Shown: positions 6,602 to 14,305 of the stretch, in pieces | Layout: each line of letters begins with the position of its first letter | Numbering within the stretch: the stretch's first letter is position 1 | Assembly: GCA_021792405.1 (NCBI GenBank) | Contig: JAJYUU010000043.1 | Span: 1 to 35,147, forward strand | Direction of reading: 5' to 3' | DNA: 35,147 bases | Source: Actinomycetes bacterium | GTDB taxonomy: Bacteria; Actinomycetota; Actinomycetes; Streptosporangiales; Streptosporangiaceae | The notes under the pieces: generated by a model | Databases searched by the model: none | What the model saw: the letters and a program-made list of their open reading frames with translations, nothing else | Told to the model about the DNA's origin: nothing | Translations under genes and position numbers: made by a program

Positions 6602-7423
6602 ATGCAGGCTACGACACATATGGAACGGCTGGGATTGAGGAGCGACACCGCGGTGATGGCCCGGCGTCTGCTCGGGTCGGGGCTGCTCGCCGGGCTGGCC
6701 GGCGGGCTAGCGCTGATCGCGGTGATGATCCTGGTCATGGGCGCGGCTGGGATGGGGTATGCGACCCCGTTGAACGTCGGGATGGCCTCGTTCGTGTTCA
6801 CGGTCACCCCGCCGATGTCGATGCTGCCCACGCTGGTGAGCATGATGGGCATCCGCCTGCCGGCCAGCGCGATGGCTCCGCTTGCCGCGGTGGCCCACGG
6901 CGGCCACCTCAGCCCGGCGATGATGAAGAACCTCGGCGCGATGCTCATGAGCATGCACGTGCCGGCGGCGACCGTGACCCAGATGGGCCTGCTGATGAGC
7001 GGCAAGGCCACCAACTCGACGATGGCCAGCCTGATGTCGGCAATGAGCCCGTCCGCCCGGGCGGCGGTGATGAGCGCGATGCCGGTGTCGGCCGGGCACG
7101 TGGTCGCAGGCGTCATCTTGCATTTCGCGTTCGCCGCGTTCCTCGGCGTGGCCTTCGCCGTCATCATCGGCATGGCTGCCAGGATGGGCGTACCGGGTCT
7201 GCGGACGTCCGCCGGGATCGTCACGGCCGGGGTGGCCGGAGGGGCGATCGTGTACGTCATCCTGCGGTGGGGGCTGCTGCCGGCCGTCAACCCGCTGATG
7301 GCGTTCGTCCCGCAGCTGGCGTTCTTCCTGGCTCACCTGCTGTTCGGGCTGGTGGCCGGGATCGTGCTCGCAGTGGCGTTCCGCCGGGCCGCAATGACCG
7401 CGCCGCAGCATGCCAGCCGGTGA
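6602..7423 (+). CDS. Methionine-rich integral membrane protein of unknown function
   Basis: The 273-residue protein starts at an ATG with AAAGGAA upstream. The frame is open to ATG 6419, but that N-terminal stretch is Arg/Pro-rich and has no ribosome binding site. Membrane segments are visible at the N-terminus (GLLAGLAGGLALIAVMILVMG), in the middle (VVAGVILHFAFAAFLGVAF, AGIVTAGVAGGAIVYVI) and at the C-terminus (LAFFLAHLLFGLVAGIVLAVA). The region between the first and second is rich in Met, Ser and His (SMMGI, MMKNLGAMLMSMHV, MASLMSAMSPSARAAVMSAM). Such a composition can suggest metal or oxidant sensitivity, but no family is recognised. A broken paralogue lies just upstream, and both have a TGTCA operator in front. 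Confidence 0.75.
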   Translation: MQATTHMERLGLRSDTAVMARRLLGSGLLAGLAGGLALIAVMILVMGAAGMGYATPLNVGMASFVFTVTPPMSMLPTLVSMMGIRLPASAMAPLAAVAHGGHLSPAMMKNLGAMLMSMHVPAATVTQMGLLMSGKATNSTMASLMSAMSPSARAAVMSAMPVSAGHVVAGVILHFAFAAFLGVAFAVIIGMAARMGVPGLRTSAGIVTAGVAGGAIVYVILRWGLLPAVNPLMAFVPQLAFFLAHLLFGLVAGIVLAVAFRRAAMTAPQHASR

Positions 7424-7684
7424 GGGACGCAGAAGACCGGGGCTGCCGTCAGCCAGCGCCGGGAAGAGGGGCACCGCGGGTTCAGCTGCTCGCCGGGCGG
7501 CCGGTGCTGGCCTCACCCGGCGCGCAGGCGCGGCGGGCGAGGCCGGGCGAGGGCGGCTGCGGCAGGGGGCCTGGCGGCCGCCTGTGATGCTGCCGTCACC
7601 TCGCCGGGCACCCTCCTCCCGGGGCCTGGCGCATGCGCCGGCGTACCCAGCCAGCGCAGGTGCACCAGGGCGGACGAGCGCGGC
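7424..7684. other. Intergenic stretch with a 12-bp palindrome
   Basis: No gene is seen. GGCGCATGCGCC (7628-7639) is a perfect palindrome 46 bp before the permease start. GTCACCTCGC followed by CGGGC near 7595 resembles one half of the TGTCA operator with the other half lost. Neither has proven function. Confidence 0.3.
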
Positions 7685-9172
7685 ATGAGGGTCGCAGAAC
7701 CGCCGCCTCGGGAAGAGAGCACCGCGGCGGACGCCTACCCGGCCGCGAGGGAAACGGAACGGCTGCGCGGCGGGCGCCTGCGGTTCTTCCGGACGATTGC
7801 CGAGTCGGTCGGGGTTCAGGGTCCCACCGGCGGGGTGGTGATCGGGGCTGCCATCCTCGCCAGCATCTCCGGCGCGGGAACCGCCCTCGTCCAGGTAGTC
7901 GCGGCGGTCGCCATGGGCTTCGTCGCCTACGCCTTCGTCATCTTCACCCGCGGCTTCAACAGCGCGGGCTCGGTGTACGGATTCACCGGCGCCGTCGCCG
8001 GGCCGGTGTTCGGGTTCCTCGCCGCCTGGACGCTCATGCTGGTCTATGTCGACTTTGCCGGCGGGGTGTACACGAGCACGGCCGACGAAGCCCAGCCCGC
8101 GTTCGCCGCCATCGGCCTGCAGCTGAGCTGGCAGGTGTACGCGATCATCGCCTTCGTCCTGGTGATGGCGCTGGCCTACCTCGACATCAAGATCTCGGCG
8201 ACTGTGATCTTGATCCTGGAGGGCACGTCGATGATCCTGGTGATCATCGCCTGCTCCGTCATCCTGGCGAAAGGCGGTTTCCACGGGCACGCATTCAGCT
8301 CCGTCCCGTTCCGGGCGAACGGAGCATCCCTGCCCGTGCTCGGCCTGGGCATCGTCTACTCGTTCTCGGCGTTCTCCGGCTTCGAGGCAGCATCCACGCT
8401 CGGCGAGGAGTCCCGTCAGCCCCGGCGGCTGATCCCGCTGGCCATCGCTGTCTCCCTGGCGGTGGTGGCCATCTACGAGATCGGCGTCGCCGCGGTGGTG
8501 ACAAACGCCTACCCGGGCGTGAGACAGCTCTCCGCCTCCGCGGTGCCGCTGGTGACCGTCACGGACAAGTTCGTGGCCGGCTGGATGGGCGACCTGGTCA
8601 ACTTCGGCGCGGTCGTCAGCTCATTCGGCGCCGCACTCGCCAGCGCCGTCGGCGCTTCACGGATCCTCTTCGCGCTCGGCCGCGACACCGGGCCGGGAAT
8701 GCTGCGGCGGACGAGCCGGCTCACCGGCGCGCCGGCCGGCGCCCTGACCTGGGTAGGTGCGGGCAGCCTGCTCACGATGCTGATCTTCATCAAGGAGCCG
8801 CTGGCAACCCGCGCGGTCGCGATCAGCCTGACGTACGGGGCGGACCTGATCATCGCGGCGTACATCCTGGTCGTCGTCGCGGCCATCGTCTTCACCGTCC
8901 GGCGGCGCATGCACCGGGCCAAAACCGTGATTCTCATCGTCGGCCTCGCGATTCTCGGCTTCGTCGTGAAGGAAACCTTCGTCCCGTTCCCCGCAGCGCC
9001 CTACAACTGGGATGCGCTGGCCGCGGGGATCACCCTGGTCGCCGGGATTGCGCTGCCGTTCGCGTACCCGCCGCTGCGACGCGGGATCCGGAACTCACCG
9101 CTGCTCAGGGCCGGCGCCAGCGCGCTGCTCGGTAGCACTGCCGAGCAGACGGCCCAGCGGCATCGCGGATGA
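7685..9172 (+). CDS. APC-superfamily amino acid permease
   Basis: The 495-residue protein has the amino acid-polyamine-organocation transporter layout: a polar N-terminus of about 38 residues, then about 12 hydrophobic segments. The first helix contains GGVVIGAAILASISGAGTAL, resembling the unwound glycine-rich helix 1 of the fold, and the sixth region has YSFSAFSGFEAASTLGEESRQPRRLIPLAI, the characteristic SGFE...A.E...P.R..P segment. The substrate cannot be told. The start ATG lacks a clear ribosome binding site, and a later start would remove only the polar tail. A decayed copy of its N-terminus lies at 681-900. The gene ends before a convergent redoxin gene. Confidence 0.88.
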   Translation: MRVAEPPPREESTAADAYPAARETERLRGGRLRFFRTIAESVGVQGPTGGVVIGAAILASISGAGTALVQVVAAVAMGFVAYAFVIFTRGFNSAGSVYGFTGAVAGPVFGFLAAWTLMLVYVDFAGGVYTSTADEAQPAFAAIGLQLSWQVYAIIAFVLVMALAYLDIKISATVILILEGTSMILVIIACSVILAKGGFHGHAFSSVPFRANGASLPVLGLGIVYSFSAFSGFEAASTLGEESRQPRRLIPLAIAVSLAVVAIYEIGVAAVVTNAYPGVRQLSASAVPLVTVTDKFVAGWMGDLVNFGAVVSSFGAALASAVGASRILFALGRDTGPGMLRRTSRLTGAPAGALTWVGAGSLLTMLIFIKEPLATRAVAISLTYGADLIIAAYILVVVAAIVFTVRRRMHRAKTVILIVGLAILGFVVKETFVPFPAAPYNWDALAAGITLVAGIALPFAYPPLRRGIRNSPLLRAGASALLGSTAEQTAQRHRG

Positions 9173-9309
9173 TACATAGCGCCAGCCCAGCAGGATCCCG
9201 GTTCCGGCCGCGGAGCCTGGCAGCTTGAGGTGGCGGCGCCACCTGGCTCCGTTCAGCGGGGATCGTGCTCGCCAGGATCGCCAGAGCGCAGCGGCCCGCG
9301 GGTCTGATC

Positions 9310-9846
9310 TCAGGTCAGCCAGGCCCGAGCCGCCGCGACGACCTCGCCGGCCGGCGGGCGGTCGCTGGGCGTGCGGGGCCGCCAGATCTGGCGCACGACG
9401 CCGTCGGCCATGATCGCGTCGGCGCCGAGCTGGCGGGTGTCTTCGACCGCCCTGGCCAGCCGGTGCCCGTGCGCCAGGGCATCCGCGTAGGTGGCGAGCG
9501 TGCGGGGCGAGTACACCTGCCACAGCGGGGCCCGTCCTATCTTCAGGCGCCGGTAGAGCAGGCGCTGCTCGTCAGCCAGGATCCGGCCGGGCCAGCCGAG
9601 GTGGCGGGCGATGGCCGCCAGCGGCCGCGGCGGGCTGAAGCCGACCAGGATAAGGCCGGGCGGCGCATCACCGGATGTCTGGTGCACCTGAACCAGGTGC
9701 TGCTGGCAGGGCAGTCAATGCCGGTGCCGCAGCAGCACCAGCAGCTGGACGCCGGTGATCTCGCCGAGCATCACCGGCTGCCCGCCGGGTGCCTCAGCGA
9801 GCTCCAGGTCAGCTACGTTGATGCTGACGTCGCGGCTGCGCGGCAT
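9310..9846 (-). CDS. Candidate selenoprotein: redoxin (AhpC/TSA-like) with UxxC motif encoded by in-frame TGA
   Basis: A single frame runs from ATG 9846 (GGAGGGGAG about 7 bases upstream) to 9310, interrupted only by TGA at 9717-9715. Upstream of the TGA it reads MPRSRDVSIN...VQLLVLLRHRH; downstream, LPCQQHLVQVHQ...GLILVGFSPP, then IARHLGWPGRILADEQRLLYRRLKIG. This is the AhpC/TSA-type thioredoxin fold: strand, redox motif, helix, strand, and the ILADEQRLLYR block. The TGA falls exactly on the first residue of CxxC, giving U44-L-P-C47. Fourteen bases after the TGA lies a perfect 7-bp stem with a GUU loop, as required for a bacterial SECIS. With Sec the protein is 178 residues and would act as a peroxide- or thiol-reducing enzyme. 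The alternative is a Cys-to-stop mutation in a pseudogene, which cannot be excluded here because no selenocysteine machinery lies in the window. Confidence 0.65.
9684..9700 (-). promoter_or_regulatory. SECIS-like hairpin after the in-frame TGA
   Basis: On the minus strand GCACCTG-GTT-CAGGTGC forms a perfect 7-bp stem with a three-base loop. The loop begins with G followed by U, as in the SelB-binding loop of the E. coli fdhF element. It begins 14 bases after the TGA, and the loop is 21 bases from it, within the usual bacterial range of roughly 16-37. Confidence 0.55.
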
Positions 9847-10084
9847 TGCTTGCTCCCCTCCCTCGGCAGGCACGCCGTCCATGGCGGCATGCGCGTGACG
9901 GTGCGACCTGGCGCGGGCCGGCGCGGTAGCGGTCGCAGATCTGCTGGGGCCGGCGCGGTAGCGGTCGCAGATCTGCTGGGGAGCGGCACCGTCGAAATAC
10001 AGCAGCTTGAGGCACTGCATGAAGACGACCATCCGCCAGGCGTCGTTGGGCCGCAGGCGCCGCCACTCTCGGCTTGTTGTGCTG
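9847..10084 (-). other. Gap with 32-bp tandem duplication and a possible small ORF remnant
   Basis: A 32-bp unit is repeated twice without mismatch at 9916-9947 and 9948-9979. Because 32 is not a multiple of three, the duplication shifts the frame of a protein-like minus-strand reading (WRRLRPNDAWRMVVFMQCLK, then LLYFDGAAPQQICDRYRAG) that begins just after the mycothione reductase stop. I do not recognise that peptide. The redoxin ribosome binding site lies at the low-coordinate end. Confidence 0.35.
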
Positions 10085-11446
10085 TCACAGTTCGAGCAGC
10101 GTCTGCTCGACGGCCTCGGTGAGCGCCGGGTGGATGTATAGGACGCCTGAGGCGACCTGGTCGACGGTGCTACCCAGGCACATGGCCTGAATCAGCGGCT
10201 GTATGAGCGTCGACGCTTGCGGTCCGATGATGTGCGCGCCGAGCAGCAGCCGGGTCGCCGGGTCGGCGAGGACTTTCACGAAGCTGGAAGTATCCTCCAG
10301 CGCCCAGCCGTAGGCCGCCTCACTGTAGGAACGCGTCGCGGCGACGAAGTCACGGCCCTGCTCCCGCAGTTCCTGCTCCGTGGCGCCCACCGTGGCGACC
10401 TGCGGATCGGCGAACACCGCCGACGGGACCACCGTGAACCGGGCGCGCCGTGGCCGGCCAGGGTGGAGCAGGTTCTGACGGACCAGCCCGGCCTCGGCGT
10501 TGGCCATGTGCTTGAGCTGGAAGTGGTTAGCTATGTCGCCGAGCGCCCAGATTCCCGGCACATTCGTCTGGTACGTCTCGTCGGTGCGGACGTGCCCGTG
10601 CGCGTCGGTCTCGATCCCGGCCGCGGCCACGTTGAGCCGGTCGCTGTTCGGAATCCGGCCGGTCGCCACGAGCAGCACCTCGGCTTCGGCGGCCTGCGCG
10701 CTGGACGGGCCTGCCAGATCGACGCGGATCCCTCGTCGCGTCTTCGCGACGTCCTTGACCTCCGCGCCCAGGCGTACATCGAACCGCTGCTGGTACAGCT
10801 CGGTGAACCGCGACCGTATGGCGGCGTCGTGGCCGGACAGCAGCTGGTCGCCGCGCGCGACGATCGTGACCCGCGTGCCGAGCGCGCCGAAGATATGGCT
10901 CATCTCCGCGGCGATGTACCCGCCGCCTAGCACGATCATCGACTTCGGCAGCCGGTCCAGCCGCATGACCGTGTCCGACGTCAGGTAGGGGACGTCTTCC
11001 AGCCCGCTGACCTCCGGGATCCGCGGGCGCGAGCCAGCTGCCAGCACGAACCGCTCGGCGTGGATCTCCTCATCCCCAGCGATCAATACCTTCGGCGCGG
11101 CGAACCGGGCCTCGCCGAGGAACACATCGACGCCGTGCGCCCGCCGGTAATCAACCGCCTGCTCGTGCAGCGGGTCGATTCGGTCGAACACCCGGTCCCG
11201 GATGGCCGGCCAGTCCGCGCCACGCCAGCAGGCGCTGATCCCGAACCGGGCTGCGTGCCGCACGGTCTCGGCGACGTCGGCGGTGTGCACCAGCATCTTC
11301 GACGGGATGCACCCCCGGTTCAGGCAGGTGCCGCCGAACCGGTCCGCTTCCACGACCGCGACCCGCCAGTCAGCGAACTCCTCCGTCGGCAGCATGTTCC
11401 CGCTGCCGGCGCCGACGATCACGAGGTCATAGCTGTGTCTGGCCAC
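10085..11446 (-). CDS. mtr: Mycothione reductase-like flavoprotein
   Basis: This is a 453-residue class I pyridine nucleotide-disulfide oxidoreductase. It starts at GTG 11446, preceded by AGGAGGTTGG; upstream in-frame codons exist but look non-coding. An N-terminal FAD site (VGAGSGNMLP) is followed by the redox pair C41/C46 in GGTCLNRGCIPSKM, the second Rossmann motif (VLGGGYIAAEMSHIFGALG), the ALGDI FAD motif and a C-terminal HPALTE dyad (His and Glu of the active site). The GNMLP...EFAD stretch after the first glycine loop is characteristic of mycothione reductase rather than lipoamide dehydrogenase. Mycothione reductase regenerates mycothiol from its disulfide with NADPH. The operator at 11504-11519 lies 57 bp upstream and is shared with the divergent HAD gene. 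Confidence 0.85.
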   Translation of the reverse strand: MARHSYDLVIVGAGSGNMLPTEEFADWRVAVVEADRFGGTCLNRGCIPSKMLVHTADVAETVRHAARFGISACWRGADWPAIRDRVFDRIDPLHEQAVDYRRAHGVDVFLGEARFAAPKVLIAGDEEIHAERFVLAAGSRPRIPEVSGLEDVPYLTSDTVMRLDRLPKSMIVLGGGYIAAEMSHIFGALGTRVTIVARGDQLLSGHDAAIRSRFTELYQQRFDVRLGAEVKDVAKTRRGIRVDLAGPSSAQAAEAEVLLVATGRIPNSDRLNVAAAGIETDAHGHVRTDETYQTNVPGIWALGDIANHFQLKHMANAEAGLVRQNLLHPGRPRRARFTVVPSAVFADPQVATVGATEQELREQGRDFVAATRSYSEAAYGWALEDTSSFVKVLADPATRLLLGAHIIGPQASTLIQPLIQAMCLGSTVDQVASGVLYIHPALTEAVEQTLLEL

Positions 11447-11503
11447 GCCCCAACCTCCTTCCCGGTCATCGTCGGGCATGGCGGCGGCTTGCTGCACTGT
11501 TCC

Positions 11504-11519
11504 TGTCACCTGGCTGACA
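11504..11519. promoter_or_regulatory. Inverted repeat TGTCA-CCTGGC-TGACA (site 6)
   Basis: Identical to site 2 across all 16 bases. It lies 57 bp before the mycothione reductase start (minus) and 45 bp before the HAD gene start (plus), midway between divergent genes. Confidence 0.8.
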
Positions 11520-11564
11520 GTCCTGGTCCTGCTGACCGCCGGTCCGCCGGTAGCGTGCGGTGTC

Positions 11565-12239
11565 ATGGCCAACCGCCCTGTCGCCGTCGCGTTCGATGTA
11601 ATCGAGACCCTCATGCCGCTGGAGCCGCTCCGCGAGCGGTTCACCCACCACGGACTGGCGCCTCATCTGCTGGAGTTGTGGTTCACGCGTACGCTGCGGG
11701 ACGGGTTCGCGCTGGCCGCTGCCGGGGACTACGCGCCATTCAGTGACGTCGCCACGCAGGCACTGCAAGTTGTGTCGGGCTATCAGGCCGACAAGTCCGC
11801 AACCGCGGCCATCCTGGCCGGGCTGACCGAACTGCCCGCCCATCCCGACGTCCAGCCCGCCGTCCGTATGCTGGCCGGAGCCGGAACTCGGCTCGCGTGC
11901 CTCACAAACGGCAGCGCAGCTGTCACCTCCGCGTTCCTGGAACGGGCCGGTCTGAGCGACTACATCGAGCGGGTCATCTCGGTCGAAGAGGCCGGGATCT
12001 GGAAGCCGCCGGCACAGGTATATCAGCACGCCGCAGAAGTGCTAGGCGTAGAGTCGGCCGACCTCGCTCTGGTCGCTGCCCACGCGTGGGACTGCCATGG
12101 CGCCAAGCGGGCCGGGCTTGTCACAGGCTGGGTCAGCCGTCTGGAACGCCAGTACTCCCCGATCTTCGCCGCGCCCGACGTGACCGGCGCTGACCTCGCC
12201 GAGGTTGCGCTCCGGCTCGTGGAGTTGCCAGTCAGGTAA
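11565..12239 (+). CDS. HAD-superfamily hydrolase, haloacid dehalogenase type II-like
   Basis: The 224-residue protein starts at ATG 11565, which places the first motif at the expected distance from the N-terminus; no strong ribosome binding site is seen. HAD motifs appear in order: FDVIETLM (nucleophile Asp), CLTNGS (motif II), KPPAQVYQ (motif III Lys) and AAHAWDCHGAKRAG, which matches the HAWD..GA motif of type II haloacid dehalogenases. Those enzymes displace halide from 2-haloacids through an Asp ester, but many relatives are phosphatases. The second acidic residue usual after the nucleophile is replaced (DVIET), as in dehalogenases. It is divergent from mycothione reductase and shares its operator. 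Confidence 0.8.
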   Translation: MANRPVAVAFDVIETLMPLEPLRERFTHHGLAPHLLELWFTRTLRDGFALAAAGDYAPFSDVATQALQVVSGYQADKSATAAILAGLTELPAHPDVQPAVRMLAGAGTRLACLTNGSAAVTSAFLERAGLSDYIERVISVEEAGIWKPPAQVYQHAAEVLGVESADLALVAAHAWDCHGAKRAGLVTGWVSRLERQYSPIFAAPDVTGADLAEVALRLVELPVR

Positions 12240-12276
12240 TCCGCCCCGGATCAACCGCGGGGCCGCTTACCGTCGG

Positions 12277-13704
12277 TCAGCGGGCGTTTCGCACGGGTTC
12301 CGGCTGCTCGCTCTTCCCGGTCGCCTCAGCGTCCGGCTCGGCCGGGCGGGCGGTGTGCCCGCCGAACTCGCCGAAGAACTGGGCGGCGGCCTGCTGGATG
12401 GCCAGCGACCAGGTCGGGTAGGCGTGCACCACCTGGGCGAGCCGCCCGGTGAACAGGCCAGCGCGGATGGCGAGCGCAGGCTCGTGGATCATCTCCCCGG
12501 CACGCGCGGCGACGATCGTCGCTCCGAGCACCTTCCCGCCGCCGGCAGTCCCCAGCACCGGGCGGCGGCCGGCGACTATCTTGACGAACCCCTCGGCGCG
12601 GCCTGCCGTGACAGCCCGGTCCACCTCCCCGATCGGCAGGAACGCCACCCGCGCGCCTCGGTGAGCCCGGGCGGCCTGCCCCTCGGTAAGCCCGACCTGC
12701 GCCACCTCGGGGTCGGTGAACACCACCCACGGGATGGGAACGGGGTCGAACCGGGCTCGGGCGGCCCGGCGGCGCAGCGCATTACGGGCAGCGATCCGGC
12801 CCATCGCGAACGCGGCGTGCGTGAACGGCATCCGCCCGGTGACGTCCCCTGCCGCGTAAACGCCGCGGGCGGTGGTGGCCAGGTGCCGGTCGGTGCGGAT
12901 GTAGCCGCGCTCATCCAGCCCGACCCCGGCAGCCTCATGGCCCAGGTCCCCGGTGACCGGCCGGCGCCCGGCAGCCACCAGCAGCCGGTCGGCGGTCAGT
13001 TCCCCACCCGACGCCAGCGTCACTACCACCGCCTGATCATGCGGCCGGACGCCGGCGACCGCCGTCCCGGCGTGCACGCCGATCCCCTCGGCACGCAGCA
13101 CCCCGCTGATGACCTGCGATGCGGCCGGGTCAGCGGCCGGCAGCAGCCGGGCGGCGGCCTCGATGATCGTCACCTGGCTGCCGAGGCGGGCGAACGCCTG
13201 CGCCAGCTCGCAGCCCACCGCCCCGCCGCCCAGCACCGCCAGCCGGGCCGGCACGCTCTCCAGCCCCCAGATGGTCTCGCTGGTCAGGTACGCCACCTGC
13301 GCCAGCCCGGGCACCGGCGGGACAGCAGGCTGCGATCCGGTGGCGACGACGAACCGGCGCGCGCGCACCACCTGCCCGGCCACGCTGAGCGTGAGCGGCG
13401 CCGTGAACTCCGCACGGCCCCGCAGGACCGTCACGCCCTCCCTTGCGAGAACCTCAGCGGTCTCGGCAGCGGCGATCACCCGGACAGACCGTCGCACCGC
13501 CGCCATCGCCTCGCCGAAGCCGTCGCCACGCGCGGCCGCCCCGATCAGCGTCTTCGACGGCACGCACCCAGTGAACGTGCACTCCCCCCCGATCTCCCCC
13601 GCCGCCACCAGCAGCACGCTCGCGCCCGCCGCCGCAGCCGCCCGGACAGCGCCAAGCCCGGCCGCGCCGCCCCCGACCACGATCAGATCCCACCTGGCAT
13701 TCAC
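12277..13704 (-). CDS. NAD(P)/FAD-dependent disulfide oxidoreductase (mercuric reductase/lipoamide dehydrogenase-like)
   Basis: The 475-residue flavoprotein starts at GTG 13704, three bases after the stop of the upstream DUF427 gene, so the two are an operon. The FAD motif GGGAAGLGA, redox pair C42/C47 in GGECTFTGCVPSK, NAD(P) motif LGGGAVGCELAQAFARLG and YAAGDVTG are all present. The C-terminal active-site stretch reads HAYPTWSLAIQQAA: the usual catalytic His before Pro is Tyr and the Glu is Leu, so disulfide chemistry at a lipoamide- or glutathione-like substrate is doubtful. The tail ends Glu/Pro-rich without a terminal Cys pair, so mercuric ion reduction is also unproven. A decayed copy lies at 2770-3285 and keeps YPTWSL, so the substitution is a lineage trait and not decay. 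The substrate is unknown. Confidence 0.85.
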   Translation of the reverse strand: MNARWDLIVVGGGAAGLGAVRAAAAAGASVLLVAAGEIGGECTFTGCVPSKTLIGAAARGDGFGEAMAAVRRSVRVIAAAETAEVLAREGVTVLRGRAEFTAPLTLSVAGQVVRARRFVVATGSQPAVPPVPGLAQVAYLTSETIWGLESVPARLAVLGGGAVGCELAQAFARLGSQVTIIEAAARLLPAADPAASQVISGVLRAEGIGVHAGTAVAGVRPHDQAVVVTLASGGELTADRLLVAAGRRPVTGDLGHEAAGVGLDERGYIRTDRHLATTARGVYAAGDVTGRMPFTHAAFAMGRIAARNALRRRAARARFDPVPIPWVVFTDPEVAQVGLTEGQAARAHRGARVAFLPIGEVDRAVTAGRAEGFVKIVAGRRPVLGTAGGGKVLGATIVAARAGEMIHEPALAIRAGLFTGRLAQVVHAYPTWSLAIQQAAAQFFGEFGGHTARPAEPDAEATGKSEQPEPVRNAR

Positions 13705-13707
13705 GGT

Positions 13708-14046
13708 TCAGCCCGCGCGCCCCAGGTCCGCGCAGGCAGGCGCGAGATCCACCTGCACCCCGTTCCAGAACGCCACGTGGTTTCTGATCTTGCGGGCAAG
13801 CGGACTCGGATGCGGGTAGCACCAGGCGGCGTTGCGGTTCTCCCGCCCGCCGGCCTGCACGGTGTAGTAGCGTGCCAGGCCCTTCCACGGGCACACTGAC
13901 CATGCCCGGGTACTGACCAGATTCTCGCGCCGGACGTCTTCCGGCGGGAAGTACGCGTTGCCTTCCAGCAAGACCGGCCGGCGGGTCTCCGCCAGCACCA
14001 CGCCGTTCCAGGTCGCCCGCGCCACCTGATTGTTCTCGGACTTCAT
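13708..14046 (-). CDS. DUF427 domain protein (copy 2)
   Basis: The 112-residue protein starts at ATG 14046 (MKSENNQVARATWNG). Conserved blocks match copy 1: ATWNGVVLAE, NAYFPPEDVR, CPWKGLARYYTV and AAWCYPHPSPLARKIRNHVAFW. Copy 1 has a longer basic tail. The stop lies three bases before the GTG of the flavoprotein, giving a two-gene operon. The operator at 14152-14167 lies 105 bp upstream. No function is established for the family; coexpression with a flavoprotein oxidoreductase suggests a redox-related role. Confidence 0.85.
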   Translation of the reverse strand: MKSENNQVARATWNGVVLAETRRPVLLEGNAYFPPEDVRRENLVSTRAWSVCPWKGLARYYTVQAGGRENRNAAWCYPHPSPLARKIRNHVAFWNGVQVDLAPACADLGRAG

Positions 14047-14151
14047 CGCTGCTCCTGTCTTTGCTGTCAGCGCCGGCGTACCGGCCCCAGCGCTGCTGGT
14101 ATCGCGGCACCAGGCCAGCATCCCGCACGCCGCCTGGGGGCAGCAGCGCCT

Positions 14152-14167
14152 TGTCACCTGCCTGACA
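14152..14167. promoter_or_regulatory. Inverted repeat TGTCA-CCTGCC-TGACA (site 7)
   Basis: Perfect arms. It lies 105 bp before DUF427 copy 2 on the minus strand and 81 bp before GTG 14249, the start of a truncated flavoprotein on the plus strand, so the original site served divergent genes. Confidence 0.78.
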
Positions 14168-14248
14168 ATCCGGGCCTGCCGCCCGCCCGCGCGTTGCACC
14201 GGCAGGCTCCGGGCGCACTAGGCCTAAGCCTCACGAGAGGAGACGACG

Positions 14249-14305
14249 GTGACAGCAGACCGGACGGACATCTTGGTGATCGGGATGGGGCCGGGGACCT
14301 GGTAG
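14249..14305 (+). pseudogene. N-terminal stub of another FAD-dependent oxidoreductase
   Basis: GTG preceded by GAGAGGAG encodes VTADRTDILVIGMGPG and ends at TAG after 18 residues. The GMGPG loop is the FAD-binding start typical of actinobacterial NAD(P)/FAD-dependent oxidoreductases. Immediately after the loop the sequence becomes an alcohol dehydrogenase fragment in another frame, so a deletion has fused two genes. The ribosome binding site and operator are still intact. Confidence 0.6.

Noticed and set aside
7595-7611. Half-site resembling TGTCACCTCGC before the permease gene
   Set aside because: The second arm (CGGGC) does not match, so it is not counted as an eighth operator; it may be a decayed one.
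6707-8290. Very long open minus-strand frame (about 527 codons)
   Set aside because: It lies opposite two well-supported plus-strand membrane protein genes and translates to Asp/Arg/His-rich low complexity, as expected from GC-rich shadows.
12205-13899. Long open plus-strand frame opposite the flavoprotein
   Set aside because: Arg/Pro/Gly-rich without motifs, while the minus strand encodes a complete FAD enzyme.
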